Shown here: positions 14,802-21,973 of the stretch, piece by piece | How positions within the stretch are numbered: the first letter of the stretch is position 1 | How the letters are laid out: each line of letters starts with the position of its first letter | Assembly: GCA_035290965.1 (NCBI GenBank) | Contig: DATDTD010000074.1 | Location: forward strand, 1 to 27,828 | Reading direction: 5' to 3' | DNA: 27,828 nucleotides | Source of the DNA: JAGVNX01 sp035290965 | GTDB taxonomy: Archaea; Iainarchaeota; Iainarchaeia; Iainarchaeales; GCA-2688035 | Notes under the pieces: generated by a model | What the model was told of the DNA's origin: nothing | The model's database searches: none | The model's input: only the letters and a program-made list of their open reading frames with translations | Translations under genes and position numbers: made by a program

Positions 14802-15425
14802 ATGATTTTAAAAAAAACAATATTGTTCATTGACGGCTCAAACTTTTATCACGGCCTGAAAGAGAACAAATATTTTGATTTGTTTTCATACTCTGCTTTT
14901 TATGAAGCGCTTTCAAAAGAATTTGAAATCATAAGGGTGTATTTTTACGATGCCGTCAAAAACAGAGCCATTGAGCCGTTGCAGTACTCCCGGCAACAGG
15001 CTTTTCACGAAAGGCTAAAAAAAGAAATTCCCAACATTGTTATTCGTTCAAGAAAACTCAAGTATCTTCTTGTGGACGAAAGGGTTGAAAAGGCAAAAAA
15101 AGAATCAAAGTTCTGCAATGCCTGTGCAGGCAAAATAAACGATTTCTTGTCTGCTGCAGGCTTGCTGAAAATATCCAAAGAGAAAGGAATTGACATTCTG
15201 CTTGTTGCGGACTTGATTAAAAACGCTTATTTGGACAAGTATGAAACAGCGCTTCTTGCAACCGGAGACGCGGATTTTGCCCCGGCGGTAGAACTGGTTC
15301 AAACCCTGAAGAAAGAAGTTGTCAACCTTCATTTTTACTCGGGAAGCTCAAGCGAACTAAGAAATATTTGCGATTCGCACAAGCTTATTCAGATAGATGA
15401 AAAAGGAAAATGTTGCTTAAAATAA
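14802..15425 (+). CDS. NYN/PIN-like domain protein (LabA/DUF88 family), putative RNase
   Basis: A 207-residue NYN-domain protein. The PIN-like acidic residues are all there: D11 in LFIDGSNFY, D137 in LLVADLI, and D156/D158 in LATGDADFAPAVELV. A C-x-x-C pair (C105, C108 in FCNAC) sits in the middle and may bind zinc. The K-G-I-D segment before D137 is the usual NYN marker. The family includes metal-dependent ribonucleases acting on tRNA or mRNA; the target here is unknown. I choose ATG 14802 rather than TTG 14760, because the domain starts a few residues after it and the intervening DNA is a strong hairpin. It ends 7 bp before the convergent Nudix gene. Confidence 0.8.
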   Translation: MILKKTILFIDGSNFYHGLKENKYFDLFSYSAFYEALSKEFEIIRVYFYDAVKNRAIEPLQYSRQQAFHERLKKEIPNIVIRSRKLKYLLVDERVEKAKKESKFCNACAGKINDFLSAAGLLKISKEKGIDILLVADLIKNAYLDKYETALLATGDADFAPAVELVQTLKKEVVNLHFYSGSSSELRNICDSHKLIQIDEKGKCCLK

Positions 15426-15432
15426 GGCTCGT

Positions 15433-15858
15433 CTATTTTTTTTCTTCGGCCTTTTTCTTGTATTCTTCAATTGCTTTTTTCGTGTAAGGCTCTAATGGCA
15501 GCCTGAATGCCTCGGCAACAGTAACCCACGTGAATTCCTCTGCTTCCTCATTGAGCTTTACTTTTTCCGAATCTGTTTTGCACGAAAAATCAATAAACAA
15601 AAAATGCATTTTTTTCCAGAAAGCATTGTCAAAAATAAATTCCTGAAAAGAAATGAATTCAATGCTGTGGGCTTCAAGCCCTGTTTCCTCCTTTACTTCG
15701 CGCTTCAGTGCCTGTTCAATTGTTTCCCCGAGCTCAATGTGCCCGCCGGGCAATGCCCATGAATCATTCCACTTGTGTGATTTCATGAGAAAGAATTTTC
15801 CCTTCGAATTGAAAATCATTGCGCCCACAACTGGTTCGGGAAATTTTTGTTCTGCCAT
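15433..15858 (-). CDS. Nudix hydrolase (MutT-like)
   Basis: A 141-residue Nudix protein with a full box: G39-H-I-E-L-G-E-T ... R53-E-V-K-E-E-T-G60, matching GX5EX7REUXEEXGU. The upstream strand WALPGG and the overall length are typical of MutT-like pyrophosphohydrolases that act on nucleotide derivatives; the substrate cannot be told. The C-terminal end is a lysine/glutamate helix. It begins 13 bp after the porB stop on the same strand, so it may be a distal member of the por transcript, although an AT-rich TTATATTA at about 15873-15880 could be its own promoter. Confidence 0.85.
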   Translation of the reverse strand: MAEQKFPEPVVGAMIFNSKGKFFLMKSHKWNDSWALPGGHIELGETIEQALKREVKEETGLEAHSIEFISFQEFIFDNAFWKKMHFLFIDFSCKTDSEKVKLNEEAEEFTWVTVAEAFRLPLEPYTKKAIEEYKKKAEEKK

Positions 15859-15871
15859 AAAAAAACCGTTC

Positions 15872-16804
15872 TTAATATAAAACGTCGAATGCCTTCATGC
15901 CCTCTATTCTCAAAAGATAGTCATAGCGCGCATTGACATATTCCTGTATTTTTGCAATCTCTTCCTCTGAAAGATGCTTGAATCTTCCCTGCAGCTGCAA
16001 ATAATCCTTTACTGGCTTTGCGTCTTCAATTTTCTGGCTGAAGCTCAAAACACCGTTTTCTATTTCATACAGGGGAAAAACTTTTGTCTGAACTGCAAGC
16101 CTTGCAATGTTCATTGTCTGCCCAGAATCATGCTGCCACCCTACCGGGCAGGGGCAGTAGGCAATAATAAAGCTCGGTCCCTCGACTGCAAGCGCCTTCT
16201 GGATTTTTTTCTGCAGGTCATTCATGTTTGCAATTGAAACGCTTGCAACATATTTAATTCCATGCGCTGCGACAATCAAGGGCAGGGGTTTTTTCGGCTC
16301 TAGCTTTCCATGGATTTTTTTTTCGGCAGGGCTCGTGGTTGTGTTTGCAAGGAATGGAGTAGCGCTGCTTCTCTGGACTCCCGTATTCATGTATGCCTCG
16401 TTGTCTGTCGCAACATAAGTGAATTTGCGGCCTCTTTCAAGCGCGCCGCTCAAAGAGCCGAAGCCAATGTCAAAGCTTGCACCGTCTCCGCCGATTGCAA
16501 GCAGATTAACGCCTTCTCTTTTTTTCTGCATTCTCAAAGCCGCATCTATCCCCGAAGCAACTGCGGAAATGTTTTCAAACGCAACATGAATCCATGGGAC
16601 TTCCCATGCAGTCTGCGGATATGGCGAAGAAACAACCTCCATGCAGCCTGTTGCAGAAACAACAATTGAATTCCTGCCCGCTGCCTTCATTATGTGCCTG
16701 AGCGAAAGCGCTTCCCCGCAGCCCGCGCACGCCCTGTGCCCCGAAGCAAACAATTCCTCTGAATTCAGCCCCGCGATTTTTTCAGGCTTTTTTTCAGTGT
16801 TCAA
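15872..16804 (-). CDS. porB: Pyruvate:ferredoxin oxidoreductase beta subunit
   Basis: A 310-residue TPP- and [4Fe-4S]-binding subunit. C26 and C29 (RACAGCGE), C54 (ATGCME) and C217 (AYCPCP) are the expected cluster ligands. GGDG (105-108) with N135 (ATDNEAYMNTG) is the thiamine-diphosphate/Mg motif. The holoenzyme oxidises pyruvate to acetyl-CoA and CO2 with reduction of ferredoxin. Sequence features such as TGVQRSSATP are those of Por-type beta subunits rather than 2-oxoglutarate enzymes. Its ATG overlaps the porA stop by four bases (ATGA, 16801-16804), so translation is coupled and a 1:1 ratio expected. Confidence 0.93.
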   Translation of the reverse strand: MNTEKKPEKIAGLNSEELFASGHRACAGCGEALSLRHIMKAAGRNSIVVSATGCMEVVSSPYPQTAWEVPWIHVAFENISAVASGIDAALRMQKKREGVNLLAIGGDGASFDIGFGSLSGALERGRKFTYVATDNEAYMNTGVQRSSATPFLANTTTSPAEKKIHGKLEPKKPLPLIVAAHGIKYVASVSIANMNDLQKKIQKALAVEGPSFIIAYCPCPVGWQHDSGQTMNIARLAVQTKVFPLYEIENGVLSFSQKIEDAKPVKDYLQLQGRFKHLSEEEIAKIQEYVNARYDYLLRIEGMKAFDVLY

Positions 16805-17940
16805 AGCAACCAGCTCCCTTTTGGATCTGCCTTTGACAATTCCGTAAAAACACTGTGCAGATGTTCCATTGAAACATCCCTTCCTCCCAAACCCGCAATA
16901 AAGCCAGAGATTTTCAATTTCGGATTTGCAACTGCCTTGATATCAGTGAACAGCGGGCCTTCAAAGCCGAGTGAAACATGCCTGTCTATTACTCCAAGCG
17001 CCTTCAGATTTTTTGTGGCTTCCTGCAGTTCCTTTGACGGAAAAGGGCGCAGAGACCTGAGTTTTATCAGGCCTGCCTTTTTTCCATTTTTGCGCAGTTC
17101 ATCGACAACAACGCGTGCTGTCCCGCACACTGTTCCCATTGCAATTACTGCAATTTTTGCGTCGTGCATTTTGTATAATTCAATTAACCCGTTTCCATAT
17201 CCTCTGCCAAATTTTTTTGCAAACTCTGAATTTGTTTTTTTAATTGCTCCCATTGCAAATTCCATTGCGGACTGCTGTGCTTTTTTGAATTCCATGAAGG
17301 TATCTGGAAAAGAAATCGGGCCGAAAGACTTTGGATTTTTAACATCCAGAAAATGCTCTGCTTTGTATGCGGGAAGAAAATCGTCAACCTGCTTCTGTGA
17401 GGGAGTGTCAATAGGCTCGAAAACATGCGTCAATGAAAAACCATCAAGGTTTACCATTACGGGAAGAAGGACTTTTTTATCCTCTGCAATTTTGAATGCC
17501 TGTATTACTGTGTCTAGTGCTTCCTGCCCTGATTCCACGAACAATTGTATCCATCCCTGGTCTCTTGCTGAAACAGCATCCGCATGGTCGTTCCAGATAT
17601 TGAGCGGAGCGCTGAGCGAGCGGTTTGCAACAGCCATTACAATCGGAAGCCTTAATCCTGAGGCAATCGGCAGCATTTCAAACATCAATGCCAGTCCCTG
17701 CGAGGAAGTTGCTGTAAAAGCCCTTGCGCCTGTTGCTTCAGCGCCTATTGCAGCGCTCATTGCAGAATGCTCTGATTCAACATCAATAAGCTCTGCTTCA
17801 AGCTCGCCGTTGTTTATGAATTCCGCAATGTGCTCGTGGATATGCGTTGAGGGAGTAATCGGATACATTGGAAAAACCTGCACTCTTGAGAGCTTTGCGC
17901 CTATTGCGGTTGCAATCGATGCTTCCAAAACTTTTTTCAT
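16801..17940 (-). CDS. porA: Pyruvate:ferredoxin oxidoreductase alpha subunit
   Basis: A 379-residue alpha subunit. The conserved MYPITPSTHI (residues 25-34) and ESEHSAMSAAIGAEATGAR region (shown here only by its first residues) form the TPP/CoA-side domain, followed by FTATSSQGLALM. The C-terminal half has the domain II pattern GTVCGTARVVVDELR and IKLRSLRPFP. Length and order match archaeal four-subunit Por. GGTGG stands about ten bases before the ATG. It lies 18 bp after porD and overlaps porB by four bases. A 336-aa reading frame on the opposite strand is a shadow. Confidence 0.94.
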   Translation of the reverse strand: MKKVLEASIATAIGAKLSRVQVFPMYPITPSTHIHEHIAEFINNGELEAELIDVESEHSAMSAAIGAEATGARAFTATSSQGLALMFEMLPIASGLRLPIVMAVANRSLSAPLNIWNDHADAVSARDQGWIQLFVESGQEALDTVIQAFKIAEDKKVLLPVMVNLDGFSLTHVFEPIDTPSQKQVDDFLPAYKAEHFLDVKNPKSFGPISFPDTFMEFKKAQQSAMEFAMGAIKKTNSEFAKKFGRGYGNGLIELYKMHDAKIAVIAMGTVCGTARVVVDELRKNGKKAGLIKLRSLRPFPSKELQEATKNLKALGVIDRHVSLGFEGPLFTDIKAVANPKLKISGFIAGLGGRDVSMEHLHSVFTELSKADPKGSWLL

Positions 17941-17958
17941 GATTTAAAACCACCAGGA

Positions 17959-18246
17959 TTATTTTTCTTCGACTTCTTTAATTATTGCCCCTGCAGGGCA
18001 TTCGTTCACGCAGATCATGCAGCCCTTGCAGTAAGTGTAATCAATGTACATTCTTCCGTCGGGAAGGTTTTTGATTGCCGCATCGGGGCAGACTTTCCAG
18101 CAGCTGCCGCATTTTATGCACTTGTCCTGCTTTATAACAGGCCGGAACATTCTCCAGCTTCCCGTGTGGTATTTTTTCGTGCTTCCCGGCTCCAAGACAA
18201 CTGCCCCGAGAGTTAATTTCTGCTTTTCTTTTTTTTCTTTTTTCAT
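17959..18246 (-). CDS. porD: Pyruvate:ferredoxin oxidoreductase delta subunit (2x[4Fe-4S] ferredoxin)
   Basis: A 95-residue ferredoxin-like subunit with two CxxCxxCxxxC motifs: C43, C46, C49, C53 (CIKCGSCWKVCPDAA) and C73, C76, C79, C83 (CKGCMICVNECPAGA). It relays electrons from the TPP centre in PorB to external ferredoxin. The preceding 30 residues (lysine-rich, then SWRMFRPV) are typical of PorD, which docks this way on the alpha/beta core. It sits 6 bp after porG and 18 bp before porA. Confidence 0.93.
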   Translation of the reverse strand: MKKEKKEKQKLTLGAVVLEPGSTKKYHTGSWRMFRPVIKQDKCIKCGSCWKVCPDAAIKNLPDGRMYIDYTYCKGCMICVNECPAGAIIKEVEEK

Positions 18247-18252
18247 GCAGAA

Positions 18253-18813
18253 TCATTTTTTCATTTTTTTTGCTTCTTCAAAAAGCCTTGCACAGGCTTT
18301 TTTGTTCAGCTCAGCTACCTTTGGGCTTGATTCAAACCTCTGCTCTATTGCCCTGTCGAGCGCTTCCAAAGAAACCTCTCCGCTCAATCCCGCAAAGCTT
18401 CCAAGTGCGGCAATGTTCACGAACGGCTTTCCGATTATTTCAAGCGCTGTTTTTGTAATGTCAATGCAGTAAAGCCTGAAGCTTCCCTTTAATCCTAAAT
18501 CTTTCGGATTTTTGTTCGAGTTTACAATTATCAGCCCGTTTTTTTTCAATCCCTCCGTAACATCGACTGCCTTTATCAGCGAAGGATCGAGCACTAAAAC
18601 AAAATCAGGATTGTAAACATGCTGGCGAACAAAAATTTTTTCATTTGACAATCTTGTGTATGCTTCAACGGGGGCCCCGCTTCTTTCAACTCCGAAATAC
18701 GGGAATGCCTGGCTCTGCTTTTTGTCGAAGAAAGCCGCTATTGCAAGCACCTGGGAACTTGTGACTGCGCCCTGGCCTCCTCTTCCGTGTATCCGCACTT
18801 CTTTCAAAACCAT
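18253..18813 (-). CDS. porG: Pyruvate:ferredoxin oxidoreductase gamma subunit
   Basis: A 186-residue gamma subunit with the diagnostic EVRIHGRGGQGAVTSSQVLA start, the FPYFGVERSGAPVEAY segment and DPSLI. It contributes to CoA binding. The reading frame is open 41 codons further upstream, but that part is promoter DNA: TTTTTAATTTTT lies at about 18846-18857 and the conserved protein starts at MVLKEVRIHG. ATG 18811-18813 has GGGA six bases upstream; ATG 18819 is a close alternative. First gene of porGDAB, divergent from the acylphosphatase gene. Confidence 0.92.
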   Translation of the reverse strand: MVLKEVRIHGRGGQGAVTSSQVLAIAAFFDKKQSQAFPYFGVERSGAPVEAYTRLSNEKIFVRQHVYNPDFVLVLDPSLIKAVDVTEGLKKNGLIIVNSNKNPKDLGLKGSFRLYCIDITKTALEIIGKPFVNIAALGSFAGLSGEVSLEALDRAIEQRFESSPKVAELNKKACARLFEEAKKMKK

Positions 18814-18871
18814 TTTCATTCCCTTTGATAATATGTGGATAATGAGAAAAATTAAAAACAAGAACGTCCGC

Positions 18872-18879
18872 TTTATAAT
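18872..18879 (+). promoter_or_regulatory. TATA box (TTTATAAT) for the acylphosphatase gene
   Basis: TTTATAAT is centred 25-26 nt before the ATG at 18901, and no Shine-Dalgarno follows it, so a leaderless mRNA is expected. Confidence 0.6.
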
Positions 18880-18900
18880 ACAAAATTCACGCTGGTTTTC

Positions 18901-19194
18901 ATGCAAAAGGAATCCGAAAAAGCCCAGAGGGCGCACATTGTCGTGAGCGGCAGAGTGCAGGGAATCGGTTTCCGCTACAATGTCCAGAAATGGGCGCAGT
19001 CTTTGGGCTTGAAAGGATGGGTGCGGAATCTTGTCGACGGTTCAGTAGAAATTCTTGCAGAGGGCGAGGAAAATTCCCTGCGCCAGTTCATTGAAAAAAT
19101 AAAGCAGGGATTCGGGCAGACACATGTTGATGACTGCAATGTTTCCTATGAAATTCCCACAGGGGAATTTTTCGGATTCGAGATCATGTATTAG
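18901..19194 (+). CDS. acyP: Acylphosphatase
   Basis: A 97-residue acylphosphatase. The phosphate loop GRVQGIGFRYNVQKWA carries the catalytic R25, and N43 sits in GWVRNLVDGSVEILAEG; both active-site residues are present. The enzyme hydrolyses carboxyl-phosphate bonds such as acetyl phosphate or carbamoyl phosphate. It ends in FGFEIMY (usually F-x-I-x-x) as the family does. Sharing a divergent promoter region with the Por operon may just be proximity, although acyl phosphates are metabolically near acetyl-CoA. It converges on the 19211 gene. Confidence 0.93.
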   Translation: MQKESEKAQRAHIVVSGRVQGIGFRYNVQKWAQSLGLKGWVRNLVDGSVEILAEGEENSLRQFIEKIKQGFGQTHVDDCNVSYEIPTGEFFGFEIMY

Positions 19195-19210
19195 CAGAAA
19201 ATTCCGCAGA

Positions 19211-19690
19211 TTATTTTATCTGCAGAACTAGTTCTTTTGAAAATTCCTGCGCGTTTACCTGGAAAACAATTCTTATTTTATAATCCCCGGGAGGGACTGC
19301 CGCTTCGGCATTGGCAGAATTGAACGGCCTTACCTGAAAAACAAACTGCCTTCTTCCTCCTGCTTCAAGAGTCGAGATTCTCTGCTGGAGCGGGGTTACT
19401 ACGAACATTTCTGGCGCAGCTGGAATCACTTTTATCAGCGCGCTCGATGCGTTCTGCCCTGTTGTGTTTACTGCGTCAACAGTGAGCAGTGCAGTGGAAT
19501 CCTGTGCAAGCGAAAGCGGATTCGGGTTTATTGAGGCTATTATTGGCTGCGGCTGAAACAGAGGCTGTACTGCAAAGAATGCGAGCACAATCAGGATTAT
19601 TCCTATTACCAGCAGCAAAGGATATTTCAGCTTTTTCAGTGAAAACCCGAGTTTGAAATTAACCTGTTTCTTGTTGTCGTAAATTCCCAT
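19211..19690 (-). CDS. Membrane-anchored protein with an extracellular beta-sandwich domain
   Basis: A 159-residue protein. Residues 1-23 are basic and cytoplasmic-like (NKKQVNFKLGFSLKKLK), residues about 25-46 form one membrane helix (YPLLLVIGIILIVLAFFAV), and the remaining ~110 residues are beta-rich with P/N/T-rich strands and an LQQRISTLEAGGRRQF-VFQVRP pattern. The latter recalls CARDB/Ig-like or COG1361-type S-layer domains. It is probably anchored in the membrane and exposed outside. ATG 19690 is preferred to TTG 19702. It may be the last gene of the dphB-DUF357 cluster (51 bp gap). No function is assigned. Confidence 0.65.
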   Translation of the reverse strand: MGIYDNKKQVNFKLGFSLKKLKYPLLLVIGIILIVLAFFAVQPLFQPQPIIASINPNPLSLAQDSTALLTVDAVNTTGQNASSALIKVIPAAPEMFVVTPLQQRISTLEAGGRRQFVFQVRPFNSANAEAAVPPGDYKIRIVFQVNAQEFSKELVLQIK

Positions 19691-19741
19691 TCGAATCAGC
19701 AAGAATACGGGTTTCTTCTTAATAAAATTTTTGCTTCGGCA

Positions 19742-20053
19742 TTATGGAAGCGTGAACAGCCGGCCGTCGTTTTTTCCGTCCAGGATTTTCGCCCTTACTC
19801 CCGCATCGAGCCATGCGTGGGCATAGGAAAAAGCCGCAAGCGCTGTCAGGAGTTCCCGCTTCTGCAAGAAATGCTCGGCATCCGAAAAATAGTTTTTTGC
19901 CATCTGCAGGAAATCCACTGCAATTTTTTTTTCTTTTTTGGAAATGCCTTTCCGCACTTCAATCTTCTGCAGCGCCGAGAATGTCAGCTGCCTGTAATGT
20001 TCGACTTTTTTTTCCAGAAGTCTTTCGGATTCAGAAAGCGATTTTTTTTCCAT
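19742..20053 (-). CDS. DUF357 family protein
   Basis: A 103-residue helical protein matching the archaeal DUF357 pattern: AKNYFSDAEHFLQK, then LTALAAFSYAHAWLDAGVRAKIL and a C-terminal 'N-D-G-R-L-F-T-L-P' where the family has a similar N-D-x-x-F-x-V end. It has no known enzymatic motif. It is small, cytosolic and probably a helical bundle. GGAG is 10-11 bases before the ATG. It stands 18 bp after the 166-aa gene, which itself overlaps dphB, so these three likely form one operon. Confidence 0.8.
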   Translation of the reverse strand: MEKKSLSESERLLEKKVEHYRQLTFSALQKIEVRKGISKKEKKIAVDFLQMAKNYFSDAEHFLQKRELLTALAAFSYAHAWLDAGVRAKILDGKNDGRLFTLP

Positions 20054-20071
20054 ATTCTTTCATGCTCCGTT

Positions 20072-20572
20072 TTATTGGAATCTCATTACTATGCGCTGGA
20101 CAGGTTTTGTTGCATATTTTTCAGGATAGCCGAATTCCTTTGCATTCATGCGGTACGCCTGCCTTGTCAGGGTGTGCGCAAGCCAGGGAGCTTCGGCTAT
20201 AACCGCCCCCTGTTTCCTAAAAAATTTCACAAGCGCGGAATTTGGCGTGTCTCCTGCACAGCCGGCATATCCCTGCCTTTTTAATCCGGAAAACGAGAGT
20301 ACGAATTGTTTTAACAGGCCGAGGGCTTCCCTCGGAGTTCCCGGTTTTTTGTATTTTGAGTCCATATGTATTGCCAGAATTTTTTCTCCGCGCCGAAAAA
20401 CGTTTTTGTAAGCCCTCGGGAAATAAACAGTTTTTGCATCTCCCGAAATAACAAAATTACTTGATTCCAGAACAAAATCAAAAGCTATCCTGAAACCGCT
20501 CGGCAGAATTCTTCTTTCATGCGGTCTGGCTGCCCTTTTTTTCCGCGACAATTTTTTTAAAATCCGCCTCAT
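20072..20572 (-). CDS. Unknown 166-aa basic protein, coupled to dphB
   Basis: I do not recognise this protein. The first 22 residues are extremely basic (RRILKKLSRKKRAARPHERR). The body has alternating beta/alpha character (GFRIAFDFVLE, FVISGDAKTVYFPRAY, KILAIHMDSKYKK), followed by a segment (GCAGDTPNSALVKFFRKQGAVI) loosely like the acetyl-CoA end of GNAT enzymes ('N-x-A-x-x-x-Y-x-K-x-G'). I regard that resemblance as weak. The ATG overlaps the dphB stop (ATGA, 20569-20572), so it is translationally coupled to DphB. A role connected with translation would fit the basic N-terminus and the context, but is inference. Confidence 0.6.
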   Translation of the reverse strand: MRRILKKLSRKKRAARPHERRILPSGFRIAFDFVLESSNFVISGDAKTVYFPRAYKNVFRRGEKILAIHMDSKYKKPGTPREALGLLKQFVLSFSGLKRQGYAGCAGDTPNSALVKFFRKQGAVIAEAPWLAHTLTRQAYRMNAKEFGYPEKYATKPVQRIVMRFQ

Positions 20573-21339
20573 ATTTCGGCCCCGTGCAGTTCTTTCAGCG
20601 CCTCTTTTTCCTTTTCATTGAGCTTTCCGCATACAACCAGGCTTTGCGGAAAACCGCTGTAGCTTGAAAGCAGAAATTCCTTCAAAGAGCCCTTTTTTGT
20701 CTTCTGCTCTTTCGAGCCGAGAGCGTACAATCCTATGAAAACCGCGGAATCAATCAGCCTGCTTTTTCTTTTCTGCGCGATTTCATGCAGAATTTTCACT
20801 GCCTCTGCAACGCTCATCTGATAGCCCTGCTCGGAATCAATTTCCAGCAAACAAAGCGAGTGCAGTCCCATTGAAGAATTTTTTTCTATTACATCGAAAA
20901 AATCTTCGGGGGCAAAGTTTTTTTTCGGCTTTACTATTGTGCAAACCCTGCCGAACTTGTATGCGTCAAGCCCTGTTTCCGCAAGATAGTCGAATATGCT
21001 TATGCCGGGAATCACTTTGCATTTCAAGGAAAGTTTTTTCGCTTCAATCAGCAGCTGCACGTGCGTTGTCGCATTCAATGCGTTTCCGAACACAAGAAGC
21101 GCAATGTCTTCGTTCGAGTTTTTCGCCTCTTTCAGAATAAGCTCGAATCCTTCTTCAACGCCTTTCCTGTTCAGTTCCAAAAACTTTTTTTTGCAGGTTT
21201 CTTCAAGTTCTTTTATGCTTCCTTCAGCAAAAGCGCTTGTGTATGCCTCGAAGAAAACCTTCCTGCTTTTCTGAATCGCTTCAAGAGCCTCAAAAGTCAG
21301 CTGCTTTGAATTCAGGCCTATGCCAATCAAATAGAACAT
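20569..21339 (-). CDS. dphB: Diphthine synthase-like methyltransferase
   Basis: A 256-residue member of the DphB/Dph5 branch of tetrapyrrole-type SAM methyltransferases, which trimethylate the modified histidine of elongation factor 2. The family hallmarks are clear at the start: MFYLIGIGLNSKQLTFEALE, FFEAYTS. Later come ATTHVQLL, PGISIFDYLAETGLDAYKFGR and the GLHSLCLLEID strand. One oddity: the glycine-rich SAM loop, normally G-D-P-x-x-ATTH, reads FGNALNATTH, so the D and P are lost. Function may be retained, altered or lost. A TTTTAAAAC box (21361-21369) lies 26 nt before the ATG. Confidence 0.82.
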   Translation of the reverse strand: MFYLIGIGLNSKQLTFEALEAIQKSRKVFFEAYTSAFAEGSIKELEETCKKKFLELNRKGVEEGFELILKEAKNSNEDIALLVFGNALNATTHVQLLIEAKKLSLKCKVIPGISIFDYLAETGLDAYKFGRVCTIVKPKKNFAPEDFFDVIEKNSSMGLHSLCLLEIDSEQGYQMSVAEAVKILHEIAQKRKSRLIDSAVFIGLYALGSKEQKTKKGSLKEFLLSSYSGFPQSLVVCGKLNEKEKEALKELHGAEI

Positions 21340-21360
21340 AAAAACTGAATGCGCTGGAAT

Positions 21361-21369
21361 GTTTTAAAA
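21361..21369 (-). promoter_or_regulatory. TATA box (TTTTAAAAC) for dphB
   Basis: Centred 26 nt upstream of the dphB ATG (21339) on the minus strand, with no ribosome-binding site between. It predicts a leaderless transcript and overlaps the last codons/stop zone of the GNAT gene upstream. Confidence 0.55.
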
Positions 21370-21371
21370 CT

Positions 21372-21929
21372 TCACTTGTCTGCCTTTTTTGCCCTGCGCC
21401 TGTTGAATTCCCTGTCCAATATGGCAAACGAAAAAGTGTCAACGAATTTTCCGCCCAAGAATCCGCGTTCTCTTCTTAATCCTTCAAATTTGCATCCGAG
21501 TTTTTCAATGACTCTTTTTGAAGGCTTGTTTTTTACTGCACAGTCAATTTGTATCCTGTGCAGTTTTAATTTGTTGAAGCCAAAATCCATTAAAACAGCG
21601 CATGCTTCAAGCATGATTTCTTTTCCCCTGAATTCTTTTGCAAGCCAGTAACCTATTCCCGCGTTTTTGTCTCTCCAACTGAAATGCGTGAAAGAAACAG
21701 AGCCTATCACAAGATTGTTTTCTTTTAAAACAATTGCAAAATTCATGCTTTCCTTTTTCCTGAAATTTTTTGCTGAATCCTTTACAAATTGAATTGCATG
21801 CTTTTTTGTGTAAGGAAAGGGAACCGTAGTGAACCTGCTTATTGTCCTGTCCTGGCATAATTCAAACATTCTCGGAACGTCGCTTTTTTTCCAGTGCCTC
21901 AAAAAAATTCTTTTTCCTTCAAGCCTCAT
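21372..21929 (-). CDS. GNAT acetyltransferase, RimJ/RimL-like
   Basis: A 185-residue Acetyltransf_3-type GNAT. It begins MRLEGKRIFLRHWKKSDV, the usual 'x-L-x-T-x-R-L-x-L-R-x-x-x-x-x-D' opening. The acetyl-CoA loop is at FRGKEIMLEACAVLMDFGF (about 119-137), followed by LKLHRIQIDCAVKNKPSKRVIEKLG-type and KFEGLRRERG segments, all characteristic. The pyrophosphate loop lacks one of the usual glycines (R-G-K-E-I-M), as happens in some active members. Targets of relatives are N-terminal amines of ribosomal proteins or small molecules; this one's is unknown. GGTG is three to four bases before the ATG, an unusually close ribosome-binding site. Confidence 0.82.
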   Translation of the reverse strand: MRLEGKRIFLRHWKKSDVPRMFELCQDRTISRFTTVPFPYTKKHAIQFVKDSAKNFRKKESMNFAIVLKENNLVIGSVSFTHFSWRDKNAGIGYWLAKEFRGKEIMLEACAVLMDFGFNKLKLHRIQIDCAVKNKPSKRVIEKLGCKFEGLRRERGFLGGKFVDTFSFAILDREFNRRRAKKADK

Positions 21930-21942
21930 TGCACCAACTCTC

Positions 21943-21950
21943 TATTAAAA
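21943..21950 (+). promoter_or_regulatory. TATA box (TATTAAAA) for the phosphoesterase gene
   Basis: TATTAAAA is centred 27 nt before the ATG at 21974, consistent with a leaderless transcript. The same AT block faces the divergent GNAT gene. Confidence 0.5.
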
Positions 21951-21973
21951 AGCATTTGAAACAAACGTTTTTT

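Noticed and set aside
16937..17947. A 336-codon open frame opposite porA
   Set aside because: It is the mirror of a strongly conserved Por alpha gene, rich in Ser/Cys/Phe without any family pattern.
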